Shown here piece by piece: positions 33,580 through 42,346 of a stretch of 64,000 bases of DNA. The translations under genes were made by a program, and so were the position numbers. How positions within the stretch are numbered: the stretch's first letter is position 1; every line of letters starts with the position of its first letter. Origin of the DNA: Multivorans sp965116445. Its GTDB lineage: Bacteria; Acidobacteriota; Thermoanaerobaculia; Multivoradales; Multivoraceae. The DNA lies in contig OZ220688.1 in the NCBI GenBank assembly GCA_965116445.1, forward strand, positions 1,054,001 to 1,118,000, read 5' to 3'. A model generated the notes under the pieces. It was not told the DNA's origin, did not search any database, and saw only the letters and a list, made by a program, of their open reading frames with translations.

Positions 33580-35370
33580 ATGGCCCCCGGACGCCTGAAC
33601 AAAGGAGTCGCCGCCGCCCTCCTCCTGGTGCCGGCGCTGGCGGCTGCCCAGTTGCCGTCACCGCAGCCGGGAAACCCGGACTCCCCGGCCACCACGGTCG
33701 CGGAACAGGTGACCGTCAACATCGTGAACATCGATGTCCATGTCACGAACCGCCGGGGTCAGCCGATCGCCGACCTTGTCGCCGCCGACTTTGAGCTCTA
33801 TGAGAACGGCGTACCGGTCGAGGTCACGAACTTCCTGAACGCCTCCGCCCGGGACGGGCGTGAGTGGATCGACGGAGGGGAACTGGAGGAACCGGCGGAC
33901 ACCGAGGCTCCCCTGATGGTGGCGCTCTACGTCGACCGCTATCGCACTGCCCACGGCCATCTGCTCCGTATCGAGCGCGATCTCGCCTCCTTCCTGAGTA
34001 AACGCCGGGATCAGGGAGGCGGAATCCGGTTCCTGCTCGCGACCGGCGACCCTGAATTGAACGTCCGAGTCCCCTTCACCGACGATCCGCGGGAATTGCT
34101 AGGGGCGCTGGAGGAGCTGCGCAGCGAGCCGCGTTCCGGCCTCTACGACGACGAACTGCTCCGTCGCCGCACCCTGGGCAGTATCCGGACGACCTACGAG
34201 ACCTGCGTACAGCCTCCCGCCAGCGCGTTCAACCCCGGCTGCGTTCCATGCGTCGATACCTGGGGCGCACTCCTTGGAGCTGCCAGCCAGTACGCGTCGG
34301 AGATGCAGTCCCGGGCCGCAACCTCGATCTCCGCCCTCGCCGAACTGGTGACTGCACTGGGCGGTCTGCCCGGTCCCAAGGCGCTTGTCTATGTGAGTGA
34401 CGGTTTGTCGCAACGTCCGGGCGCGGATCTGTACCACTACCTGGGACAGATCTGCACCGACCGGCGGTCCGAAACGGACGCCCTGGAACGTGAATGGGAC
34501 GACACGACGCGCTTCAACCGATTCAGCGCCTTCAGCAACGCGAACCGGGTCACGATCTACCCGGTCGACGCCGCCGGAGTCCGGGCGCTGTCGTCGGTCG
34601 ACCCGACTTTCGCCGGCCCCGTAGCCGAGGTGGAGGGGTTCAGTGGTACCCGAGACTCGCGACTTTCGACCGTTCTCGTTCCCAGCACCGAAAACGATCG
34701 CCTGCGGGTTGACAACCTGCAGGGCACCCTCAGTCTGTTGGCGGACGAGACTGGTGGTCGGGCGATCTTCAACCTGGCCCATCCGGCCGAAGCGCTGGAG
34801 GAGATCGCGGCGGACTTCGCTTCCTACTACTCGCTCGGCTACAGGGCACCTCCCGATCGCCGTCACGCCATCCGCCAGATCGAAGTCAGGCTGACCAGCC
34901 CGAGAAAGGGCTGGCGGGTGCGCTACCGGCGCTCCTATGTCCTGAAGTCGGAGGATCAGAAGCTGGCGGATCGACTGTTCTCCGCCCTGAAGCTCGACGA
35001 GCAGAGTAATCCTCTCGCGGTCGAGGTGACCTTCGGAGGCCTGTCGCCCGCCCCGGGTGTCGGCGAGACCAGACTGCCGGTGGAGGTCCAGGTTCCGGTT
35101 TCGGCGGTCACATTCCTTCCCGGACCGTCTGGCCAGGCCGGAGCTGTACGCATCTTCCTGGTCGCCGAGAGCGAGGACGGTCGCCGTACACCGATGCGCC
35201 AGAAGACCCTGACGCTCAGTGAAGGTCAGTTACACGCCCAGCAGGACACCGCCCTGGTGGTTGTCAACGTCGATCTCCCACCCGGCAACTTCGAAGTCGC
35301 CGTCGGCATCCGGGACGAAGTATCGGGCCGTGGCAGCTATCTCGTGCGAGACATCGAACTGCCGCACTAG
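33580..35370 (+). CDS. VWA-domain secreted protein of the Acidobacteriota type
   Basis: 596 residues from ATG 33580 (a TTG at 33559 is in frame). Signal peptide about 1-24 (ends LAAAQ). The N-terminal segment VNIVNIDVHVTNRRGQPIADL and DFELYENGVPVEVTNF are the opening of the VWFA-related family TIGR03436, abundant in Acidobacteriota. A VWA fold follows (MVALYVDRYR, ALVYVSDGLSQRPG), though the MIDAS Asp-x-Ser-x-Ser is degenerate (DRYRTA). A C-terminal beta domain covers about 440-596. Its role is unknown. It is divergent from the PIG-L gene (20 bp between the starts). Its TAG stop lies in the target site of a MITE. Confidence 0.88.
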   Translation: MAPGRLNKGVAAALLLVPALAAAQLPSPQPGNPDSPATTVAEQVTVNIVNIDVHVTNRRGQPIADLVAADFELYENGVPVEVTNFLNASARDGREWIDGGELEEPADTEAPLMVALYVDRYRTAHGHLLRIERDLASFLSKRRDQGGGIRFLLATGDPELNVRVPFTDDPRELLGALEELRSEPRSGLYDDELLRRRTLGSIRTTYETCVQPPASAFNPGCVPCVDTWGALLGAASQYASEMQSRAATSISALAELVTALGGLPGPKALVYVSDGLSQRPGADLYHYLGQICTDRRSETDALEREWDDTTRFNRFSAFSNANRVTIYPVDAAGVRALSSVDPTFAGPVAEVEGFSGTRDSRLSTVLVPSTENDRLRVDNLQGTLSLLADETGGRAIFNLAHPAEALEEIAADFASYYSLGYRAPPDRRHAIRQIEVRLTSPRKGWRVRYRRSYVLKSEDQKLADRLFSALKLDEQSNPLAVEVTFGGLSPAPGVGETRLPVEVQVPVSAVTFLPGPSGQAGAVRIFLVAESEDGRRTPMRQKTLTLSEGQLHAQQDTALVVVNVDLPPGNFEVAVGIRDEVSGRGSYLVRDIELPH

Positions 35371-35533
35371 GGGCTTGCTGAAGAAGTCCGCGTCGCACCG
35401 AGACCGGTGAGGCGCGCGTCCAACAAGGCGCGACGAAGGAGCATATCAGTGGCGTATTCGACTGAGGAGCAACAATGTTGGACGTGATGCATCGCCGGTC
35501 GAATGCAGCGCGACTTTTTCAGCAAGCCCCTAG
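35367..35533. mobile_element. MITE (non-autonomous inverted-repeat element) with CTAG target duplication
   Basis: The element body runs 35371-35529 (159 bp), flanked by CTAG on both sides (35367-35370 and 35530-35533). Terminal inverted repeats GGGCTTGCTGAAGAAGTC (left) and GGGCTTGCTGAAAAAGTC (right, read inward) differ at one base. Inner segments also pair (GACCGG with CCGGTC; CGTCCAACA with TGTTGGACG), so the whole unit can fold as a cruciform. No transposase is encoded. The ends resemble those of IS5/IS1182-like elements, an inference. The insertion preserved the stop codon of the VWA gene. Confidence 0.85.
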
Positions 35534-35548
35534 TACCCAATCCCTGGC

Positions 35549-36595
35549 TTAGCGAGTCCTGAAAACCTCCACATCCCCGGCGCTGGTCAGCACGTCCAGG
35601 CCGGTGTAGATCGGGTCCTCGACGCTCTGGCCGTTGACCAGCTGGAGCAACACCTCCATCGACCGGTAGCCCATCGCGTACGGACGCTGCCCGACCTGGC
35701 CGTGGCTCAGGCCCTCCGCCAGGAGGTCCAGCTGCATCGGCAGGACGTCGGCGCCGATGATCACAAGGTCCTTCGACTCGATTCGTTCCCGATACGGTTC
35801 AACTGCCTGCCGGTAGGCCTGGTCGACGAACTGGGGGAATCCTCCGGTGATCGAGAACACGTCGAGGTCCGGCTCCGAGGCCAGGATGTCCGCCAACTGC
35901 TGTACGGCCAACGGGAAATCGTCGTTCGTGTAGAGCGGGCAGGCCGCGACTTCCGTCCATCCGTTCGCGCCTTCGAGTCGCTCCCCCGGAGGCTCACCGG
36001 AGCTGGCGCCGGCGAGTGTGTCCCGGAAGCCCTGCATCCGCTCGTTGTGGTTCATCGCCGCTGCGCCGCCCGACTGAATGCAGATCGTGCCCCCATTCCG
36101 TTTCAGCTTCTGCAGCAGCTTCGCCTGCTCCACCCCCATCGCCCGGTTCTCCGTGCCGATGTAGGTCGTCCGCAGGCCGGCGTCCTCGGCGAGCAGATCG
36201 GAATCCCACGTGATCACGGGGATGCCGACCTCGTTTGCCCGCGCGAGCGCCCGCGCCATCGCGGTCGCATTCGATGGCGACACGGCGATCCCGTCCACGC
36301 GGCGGGTGATCAGGTCCTCGACCACCTGGATCTGGTCGGCCTCCGTGTGTTCGCTGGGCCCGATGTACAGGCACTCGACATCCTCGAGGTCCGCGGCCGC
36401 CTGCATGCAGCCCTCGCGGGCGAAGTCGAAGAAGGGGTTGTTCATCGCCTTTGGCACCAGGGCGAAGGTGTAGCCCGTCTGTTCCCGGGCGCAGCCGCCT
36501 ACGGCCAAAACGGAGAGGACAACGGCCAGAACGGACGCCAGATACCTTCCGCAGAGGCCTGCTCCGACGCTCCGCGTTCCTCTCTCAAGACTCAC
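35549..36595 (-). CDS. Periplasmic sugar-binding lipoprotein of a ribose-type ABC importer
   Basis: 348 residues from GTG at 36595, with GGAG 6 bp before it. Lipobox LAVGGC (Cys35). A type-I periplasmic binding protein (RbsB/peripla_BP_4 family). TFALVPKAMNNPFFDFAREG is the standard opening, and VDGIAVSPSNATAMARALARA marks the ligand cleft hinge; GIPVITWDSDL and TYIGTENRAMGVEQAKLL follow. It is encoded upstream of the permease stop and ATPase on the same strand; all three form one importer. The sugar cannot be named. Confidence 0.9.
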   Translation of the reverse strand: MSLERGTRSVGAGLCGRYLASVLAVVLSVLAVGGCAREQTGYTFALVPKAMNNPFFDFAREGCMQAAADLEDVECLYIGPSEHTEADQIQVVEDLITRRVDGIAVSPSNATAMARALARANEVGIPVITWDSDLLAEDAGLRTTYIGTENRAMGVEQAKLLQKLKRNGGTICIQSGGAAAMNHNERMQGFRDTLAGASSGEPPGERLEGANGWTEVAACPLYTNDDFPLAVQQLADILASEPDLDVFSITGGFPQFVDQAYRQAVEPYRERIESKDLVIIGADVLPMQLDLLAEGLSHGQVGQRPYAMGYRSMEVLLQLVNGQSVEDPIYTGLDVLTSAGDVEVFRTR

Positions 36596-36654
36596 ATGCA
36601 ACTCCGTTCCGGCTCCGGGATTCCCGAGCGCACCCACGCCCCGGCCCCTGTGCT

Positions 36655-37608
36655 CTAGCCAGCGGTTCGACTTCCGCGCCGAACTCGCTCGACGAGCATA
36701 GCGACGATGATCGAGCCCCCGACGAAGGCTCCCTGCCAGTAGGGGTCGACGCCGAGCAGCAGAAGACTGTTCCGGATCAGCTCGATCAGAGCCGCACCCG
36801 CGACCGCCCCGAAGGCGCCGCCTTCGCCGCCCATCAGGTTGGCGCCGCCGATCACGGCCGACGCGATGACGCGCAGTTCGTAGCCCTGGCCCAGCGCGTT
36901 CGTGACCGCTCCCAGCCACCCGATCATCAGGATCGCGGAAGCGCCGGCCAAAAGAGAGCTCAGAACATAGACCGTTAGCTTGACCCGGGCCACGGGAACC
37001 CCGGCCAGCCGGGTCGAGTTCTCGTTGCCGCCAACCGCCAGCACGTGACGGGCCAGGCGGCTGTACCGGAACCACGCCGCGGCGCCGAGCGCGGCAACGA
37101 GGAGCAACCAGACCGGGTTGGCGACTCCCAGAAAGCGTCCGCCGCCGAGGGCGAGCACGAGACCCTCGTCGGGCCCGAAGTCGTGGATCATCTTGTTGTT
37201 GGAAATCACCAGGGCCAGGGAGCGCGCGACGCTCAGCATGCCGAGAGTGACCACGAAGGGCGACAGTCGGAGATACCCCACGAGCGCGCCGTTGGTCAGT
37301 CCGCACAGGAACGCGCAGCCGAGTCCAGCCGCCGCCGCAAGCGCCAGAGGCTGGCCCGAACCCAGAACGAGTCCCGTCACGATCCCCGAAAGGCCCATCA
37401 CGGAGCCGACGGAAAGATCGATCCCACCCGTGGCGATTACCGCCGTCTGGCCGAGCGCGACCAGACCGATGAAGGCGAAGTTGCGGCTGACGTTGAAGAT
37501 GTTGTCGGCGCTCGCGAACGGCTCCGAGACGAGACTCATCACGCCGGCCAGAGCGGCGACCGTCAACATCACCCAAAGCGACTGGGGCGTCCGGCGGAGG
37601 CTCTTCAC
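36655..37608 (-). CDS. Ribose-type ABC transporter permease (RbsC-like)
   Basis: 317 residues from ATG at 37608, overlapping the end of the ATPase gene (ATGA). About nine hydrophobic segments. The BPD_transp_2 signature reads ATGGIDLSVGSVMGLSGIV near residue 60, and GGANLMGGEGGAFGAVAGA near residue 250 is the coupling region for the ATPase. Permeases of this type work as homodimers with a single ATPase protein. Confidence 0.93.
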   Translation of the reverse strand: MKSLRRTPQSLWVMLTVAALAGVMSLVSEPFASADNIFNVSRNFAFIGLVALGQTAVIATGGIDLSVGSVMGLSGIVTGLVLGSGQPLALAAAAGLGCAFLCGLTNGALVGYLRLSPFVVTLGMLSVARSLALVISNNKMIHDFGPDEGLVLALGGGRFLGVANPVWLLLVAALGAAAWFRYSRLARHVLAVGGNENSTRLAGVPVARVKLTVYVLSSLLAGASAILMIGWLGAVTNALGQGYELRVIASAVIGGANLMGGEGGAFGAVAGAALIELIRNSLLLLGVDPYWQGAFVGGSIIVAMLVERVRRGSRTAG

Positions 37609-38339
37609 GCCGCTTCGATCGCACCCGTGATCAGCGCGGTCACCTCCTCCGGCGAGGAATCGGTGGTTGCCTTGTCGGCCACCTTTCGTCCCCGTCGCAG
37701 AACGACGACGCGGTCCGCGACCGCGAACACGTCCGACATCCGGTGGGAGATCAGCAGCACACAGACGCCCCGCTCGCGCAGGCCGCGGATCAGTTCCAGG
37801 ACCTCCGCGATCTGGCGCACGCTGATCGCCGCGGTCGGTTCGTCGAGCAGCATGAGTCGAGGCGAACTGAGACGCGCGCGGGCGATGGCGACCGCCTGCC
37901 GCTGCCCTCCCGACATCCTTCGCACGAGGTCGGCCGGGCGTGTGTCGGAACCGAGTTCAACAAACAGCTCCGCCGATCTCCGGCGCATGGCGGCGTGATC
38001 CAGCACTGGTAAGACCCCGAGCAGTCTGCGGCTCAACTCGCGGCCCAGGAACACGTTCGCGGCCGCCGAGAGGTTGTCGCACAGGGCGAGGTCCTGGTAG
38101 ACGGCCTCGATCCCGTGCTCCCGCGCCGACAGCGGCGTGAGCTCCACGGCGCGCTTGTCCAGGCGAACCTCGCCCGACGTTGGTGCGAAGTTCCCCGCGA
38201 CGATCTTGAGCAGCGTGGACTTCCCGGCTCCGTTGTCGCCCATCAGCCCGACGACTTCGCCGGGCGCGAGATCCAGGTCGACCGACTGAAGCGCCTCGAC
38301 CGCGCCGAACTGCATACCGACCGATCGGAGCTGGAGCAT
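37605..38339 (-). CDS. Sugar ABC transporter ATP-binding protein, single-domain type
   Basis: 244 residues from ATG at 38339. One ABC domain only: Walker A GDNGAGKST, Q-loop VYQDLALC, signature MSGGQRQAVAIARA, Walker B LMLLDEPTAA, and switch His in LLISHRMSD. Many ribose-type ATPases (RbsA) carry two fused domains; this one has the FrcA-like half size and would dimerise. It is the first gene of the ATPase-permease-binding-protein operon, transcribed on the minus strand right after the Nramp-like gene. Confidence 0.93.
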   Translation of the reverse strand: MLQLRSVGMQFGAVEALQSVDLDLAPGEVVGLMGDNGAGKSTLLKIVAGNFAPTSGEVRLDKRAVELTPLSAREHGIEAVYQDLALCDNLSAAANVFLGRELSRRLLGVLPVLDHAAMRRRSAELFVELGSDTRPADLVRRMSGGQRQAVAIARARLSSPRLMLLDEPTAAISVRQIAEVLELIRGLRERGVCVLLISHRMSDVFAVADRVVVLRRGRKVADKATTDSSPEEVTALITGAIEAA

Positions 38340-38358
38340 GGAGCTGGGAACGTAGCCT

Positions 38359-39780
38359 TCAGCCGATCAGGCGTCCGAAGTAGCCCGGTCCCTGGGTGAA
38401 GACGTACCAGGCCATGAAAGCGGTCAGGAAGACGGTCACGCCGACCATCAGTCCCCACCACAACCAGCCGCGGGCCCCTTCCGGCCGGTCGTCTCCCAGG
38501 TAGCCCCGCTTGCGTTGCAGGATCACGAAGCCGATGTACGCAGCGGGCAGAAACAGGCCGCAGATGATGTTTGTGGGCACCGCCAGCCACACCGCGATAT
38601 CGCCCCAGAACACAGGTCCCAGCACGCCCGGAGCGGGCAGCAGCATGGCGAGGCGGTGTTTGCGGCCGCCGAACCGCCAACCGAAGAGTTCACAGGCGAC
38701 GAAGCCGGTGGCCAGCATGTGCAGGGTGATCGTGGACAGCGCCATTCCGAGCACGCCGAGGTCGAAGACCACCCGGCCCACCGCCGGGCCGGCAACCGCG
38801 GCAAGCGACTTCGCCGCTTCCACCGGGCCCAGCCGCGTGCCGTCGTAGGCGGGGTCGAGGTGGATCGTGTTTGCCGCCGCGATGACCATCAGGCTGGCTG
38901 CGAGAACGTAGGGCACGAACGTACCGGTCCAGAGATCGAATCGCGCCAGCGAACGGTGTTCCCGCGACCAGCCGCGCGCGAGCAGCGAGTACGGGTACAG
39001 GAACACCATGTTGATGCCGACCGCCGCCGACAGGCCGCTCAGGATCACCGTCACGCCGAGCACGCCGTTGCGTTCTCCCGGCACCGCGAAGCCGACGAAG
39101 CCGCGCAAGAGCGCTCCCCAGTCTGATACTCCCGTGCGGAGCACGACCCAGGCGAAACAGAGAACGATTCCCCACACCATGTACCGCAACAGGCGCTCGT
39201 AGACGCGGATGAGTTCCGGCCGGCGTCCGTAGAGCGACGAGATGAGAACCGCCCAGAACAGAACGACGAAGCCGAGCGCCGACGCCGGCAGACCCTCGAC
39301 GCCGGCGGCCTCGCCGAGATCGACCAGCACGGCGGACGCCAGCGCGTACTGCGGGAAGTGCCAGACGATCGAGGCGATCAGCGCGCCCAGCGCCCAGCTC
39401 CAGGCCAGCGGGGCGCCGGCGAAGCGCCGCATCGCGTCGAATGGCCGGACGCCCGTCGAAAGCGTCTGGTGGGCAACGGCCGACAGCATGACCAGGCCCA
39501 GGAGCATCGCCAGCGGCGCCACCCACAGGAGCTGGTAACCGAACACGGCTCCCGCGAAGAGAGCGGAGGCCGCGGTGCCGCTGCCGAGCGTCATCGCGCT
39601 CTGCATGTACCCGGGTCCGATCAGCCCGGCGAAGGCGCGCCAGCGGGTCTTTCGAGGCGCCGAATCGAGCTCCGCCAGGCGTTGCCGCTCCTCGGCAAGG
39701 GCACCCGGATCAGGCGGGTGGGCCATGCGAAGCCCGACCTGCAGGTCGCTCCGCTCGGCAGCAGACAGGGTCTCCGGCAT
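38359..39780 (-). CDS. Nramp-fold transporter with altered metal-binding motifs
   Basis: 473 residues from ATG at 39780, which avoids overlap with the divergent cytochrome gene (a GTG at 39819 is open). Eleven or so membrane helices in the LeuT/APC arrangement, and the overall pattern of Nramp proteins. The helix-1 metal motif, normally DPGN, reads GPGYMQSAMTLG, and the helix-6 motif, normally MPHN, reads FLYPYSLL. So both the Asp/Asn and the Met/His ligands of Mn/Fe transporters are missing. This places it in a divergent Nramp-related clade, with unknown substrate. It ends 20 bp before the ABC ATPase start. Confidence 0.85.
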   Translation of the reverse strand: MPETLSAAERSDLQVGLRMAHPPDPGALAEERQRLAELDSAPRKTRWRAFAGLIGPGYMQSAMTLGSGTAASALFAGAVFGYQLLWVAPLAMLLGLVMLSAVAHQTLSTGVRPFDAMRRFAGAPLAWSWALGALIASIVWHFPQYALASAVLVDLGEAAGVEGLPASALGFVVLFWAVLISSLYGRRPELIRVYERLLRYMVWGIVLCFAWVVLRTGVSDWGALLRGFVGFAVPGERNGVLGVTVILSGLSAAVGINMVFLYPYSLLARGWSREHRSLARFDLWTGTFVPYVLAASLMVIAAANTIHLDPAYDGTRLGPVEAAKSLAAVAGPAVGRVVFDLGVLGMALSTITLHMLATGFVACELFGWRFGGRKHRLAMLLPAPGVLGPVFWGDIAVWLAVPTNIICGLFLPAAYIGFVILQRKRGYLGDDRPEGARGWLWWGLMVGVTVFLTAFMAWYVFTQGPGYFGRLIG

Positions 39781-39803
39781 CTCGGCTAGGCTACTCCACC
39801 GCA

Positions 39804-42242
39804 ATGGGCGGGAGATCACTGATGGCTGCGGCGGCCCTGATTGGCCTGGCTTCGGCCTCGGTCCCGGTCGTCGCCCAGCGCGGCGACCGCGAAGGTCATG
39901 TCATGGACCAGGTGTGGCGCCAGTTCGAGGTGCCCGGTGCCCCTCCCCTGTCTCCGGCGGAGGCGATGGCGAGTTTTCGCGTGGCCCCGGGTTTCCGTCT
40001 CGAACTCGTGGCCGCGGAACCTCTGGTCGAGGATCCCGTGGCAATCGCCTGGGACAAGCGCGGCCTCCTCTACGTCGTCGAGATGCGCGGCTTCATGCCG
40101 ACAGTTGACGGCGAGGGTGAGCAGGAGCCCGTCGGCCGCGTCGTCGTGCTGGAGGACGAGGACGGCGACGGCGCGATGGATCGCAGCAGCGTCTACCTGG
40201 ATGGCCTGGTCAGTCCACGGGCCATCGCGGCGGTCTCGGGCGGCATCCTGATCGGCGAACCGCCGAATCTCTGGCTGTGCCGAAGCGATACGCAGGAGGG
40301 CGGCCTGCCCCGTTGCGGCAGTCGGGAGCGGCTGCTCGAGTATGGCGATCCCGACCCCGATCTGCTCGAGCACACGGAGAACGGACTCTTGTGGGCGCTC
40401 GACAACTGGATCTACAACGCGAAGTCCGATCGACGCTTCCGGCTGCGGCGCGGTGCGGATGGCGTTTCCGTCGAAGTCGACCCGACCCTGTTCCGGGGCC
40501 AGTGGGGCATCGCTCAGGACGACGTCGGTCGCCTCTACTACAACACGAACTCGCGCTATCTGTTTGCCGACCTGATTCCGGCGGACTATGCCCTGGCGAA
40601 CCCGGAGGTCCAGCCCCGCGGCGGCGGAATCGGCGCCAGCGATCGGCTCGTCAACAACGAATCGGTCCACTCGATCCGGGTGAACCCGGGGATCAACCGG
40701 GGCTACGTGGGCAGCATGCTGCGCGAGGACGGGCGGCTCGCGGTGACCACCTCGGTCAGCGGCGTGACGGTGTACCGGGGCGACCAGTTCCCGGCGACCT
40801 GGCGGGGCGACGTCTTCGTGCCGGAGCCGGCCGGCAACGTCGTGGCGCATTTCGACCTTGCTCCGGGGCCGGTCAGAGACGGCGTCCCCACGCTTGTCGC
40901 CGAGCACCGGCGCTACGGCGACCCGGAGTGGATCGAACGCGAGTTCCTGGCGTCCACGGACGAGCGCTTCCGCCCGGTGGACGCGAAGGTCGGGCCGGAC
41001 GGCGCGCTCTACGTGATCGACATGTACCGCGGCATCCTCCAGCATGTCCGGTACGTGACGACCTACCTGCGCGAGTACATCCTCGAGCACGGCCTCGACC
41101 GGCCGCTCGGCATGGGGCGCATCTACCGCGTGGTCTGGGAAGGCGATGCGGACGAGCCGGCGCCGATCCGGCGTGGCAAGCCCGTGCTTGAGACCGCGGC
41201 CCAGCGGATCGCCGCGCTGTCGCACCCGAACGGCTGGCGCCGGGATACGGCGCAGCGGCTGCTCGTGGAGAACGAGCTTGGCGACGACGGTCGGGACGCA
41301 CTGCGGGAACTTGCCCGCTCGGGCGACGACCCGCTGGCCCGCGTCCACGCGTTGTGGACGCTGCACGGCCGCGGGGAGCTGGACGACGCGACGGTGCGGG
41401 AGGCGCTTCGGGCTCGGGATCCGTGGCTCGTGGTCCATGCGCTGCGGGTCGGTGAGTCGCTGCTTGCGGATGCCGGCGGGGACGCCGGCGCACCCGGTGA
41501 CCGGAGGTCGGATGCCGGCGGGGACGCGGGCGGGCCCGGTGACCGGAGCTCGGATGTCGACGGGGACGCCGGCGTACCCGGTGGGGGCGCGGCGGGGTGG
41601 TTTCCGCGGGAGCTCTTCGCTTCCCCGTCGGCTCAGGTGCGCGTGCAGGCGCTGCTGACGCTGGGCGCGCTGGCGCCCCGCACGGCCTGGGCGAGGGCTG
41701 AGCTTGCCGATCGCGTCGCGTCGAGCCCGGACGATCCGTTCCTGCGGCAGGTTGCGCTCGCCGCGAACTCGACCGCGAACCTGGCCGCTGCCGATTCGGC
41801 CGCACCTTTGGAGGCGCCGGTGGAAGCCCCCGCGCTGAGCGCCGAGGAGGCCGCCCGGTTCGCCAGCGGACGCCGCCACTACCGGGCCTGCCGCTCTTGC
41901 CACAACGAGGACGGCCGGGGGCAGGAAGGTCTCGGCCCGAGCCTTGTCGGCACCCCCTGGGTCATCGGCTCTCCCGAACGGCTTGCCGCGCTCGTCCTGC
42001 AGGGAATCGAGGGGCCGATCGAGGTTCACGGCGAGACCTGGGACGACATGATGCCCGGCTTCGCCCCGGATCCACGCCTGCCCGATGCGGCGATCGCGGC
42101 GCTCTTGACCTACGTGCGGCGAAGCTGGGGCAATGCGGCCGATCCGGTGTCGCCGGAGCTCGTCGCCGGGGTGCGGCGGCGGACCGCCGGTCGGGTGGCG
42201 CCGTGGACGGCGTCCGAGTTGTCTGAGGCGTTTCCGCCGTAG
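39804..42242 (+). CDS. PVC-type c-type cytochrome with glucose/sorbosone-dehydrogenase-like propeller
   Basis: 812 residues from ATG 39804; signal peptide about 1-24 (ends PVVAQ). An N-terminal six-bladed propeller (about 50-450: FRLELVAAEPLVEDPVAIAW, GLLYVVEMRGFMP, GALYVIDMYRGILQH) resembles Planctomycete/Verrucomicrobia dehydrogenases. A HEAT-repeat region (about 455-660) follows, then one heme-c domain with CRSCH (Cys696, Cys699, His700) and a distal Met in DDMMPGF. It probably oxidises sugars or alcohols in the periplasm. Residues 556-593 are an insertion made of three palindromic DNA repeats. Confidence 0.9.
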   Translation: MGGRSLMAAAALIGLASASVPVVAQRGDREGHVMDQVWRQFEVPGAPPLSPAEAMASFRVAPGFRLELVAAEPLVEDPVAIAWDKRGLLYVVEMRGFMPTVDGEGEQEPVGRVVVLEDEDGDGAMDRSSVYLDGLVSPRAIAAVSGGILIGEPPNLWLCRSDTQEGGLPRCGSRERLLEYGDPDPDLLEHTENGLLWALDNWIYNAKSDRRFRLRRGADGVSVEVDPTLFRGQWGIAQDDVGRLYYNTNSRYLFADLIPADYALANPEVQPRGGGIGASDRLVNNESVHSIRVNPGINRGYVGSMLREDGRLAVTTSVSGVTVYRGDQFPATWRGDVFVPEPAGNVVAHFDLAPGPVRDGVPTLVAEHRRYGDPEWIEREFLASTDERFRPVDAKVGPDGALYVIDMYRGILQHVRYVTTYLREYILEHGLDRPLGMGRIYRVVWEGDADEPAPIRRGKPVLETAAQRIAALSHPNGWRRDTAQRLLVENELGDDGRDALRELARSGDDPLARVHALWTLHGRGELDDATVREALRARDPWLVVHALRVGESLLADAGGDAGAPGDRRSDAGGDAGGPGDRSSDVDGDAGVPGGGAAGWFPRELFASPSAQVRVQALLTLGALAPRTAWARAELADRVASSPDDPFLRQVALAANSTANLAAADSAAPLEAPVEAPALSAEEAARFASGRRHYRACRSCHNEDGRGQEGLGPSLVGTPWVIGSPERLAALVLQGIEGPIEVHGETWDDMMPGFAPDPRLPDAAIAALLTYVRRSWGNAADPVSPELVAGVRRRTAGRVAPWTASELSEAFPP
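41469..41582 (+). repeat. Three 42-bp tandem palindromic repeat units (copies B1-B3) inside the cytochrome gene
   Basis: Units begin at 41469, 41511 and 41553. Each has a 30-bp core (GATGCCGGC, GGGGAC, GCCGGCGCACCCGGT with variations) plus a 12-bp spacer such as GACCGGAGGTCG. The third unit reads GTCGAC/GCCGGC with GTACCCGGT. The period of 42 bp is a multiple of three, so each unit adds 14 residues (DAGGDAGAPGDRRS and variants) to the HEAT region without a stop or frameshift. Confidence 0.88.
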
Positions 42243-42253
42243 TCGGGGGGTTG

Positions 42254-42322
42254 GGCCATTATCGTCGCCGCTTCGCGGCGCGGTTTTCCTCAGAAGCCGA
42301 CGGGGACGTCGGCGCACCCAGT
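42254..42322 (+). repeat. Composite palindromic repeat (copy C) between convergent genes
   Basis: Starts GGCCA-TTATCG, then hairpin GCCGC-TTC-GCGGC, a short T-run (GGTTTTCC), and the family core at 42293-42322 with stem GCCGAC/GTCGGC, loop GGGG-A-C and tail GCACCCAGT. It is almost identical to 57463-57530. It lies between the stops of the cytochrome gene and the first RND gene, and could act as a two-way terminator. Confidence 0.85.
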
Positions 42323-42346
42323 GGCGGAAGCCGACGAGCCGAGGGG

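Noticed and set aside
41469..41582. Regular 42-bp repeats as a CRISPR array
   Set aside because: The spacers are 12 bp and similar to each other, the unit lies inside a coding frame, and no cas gene is near.
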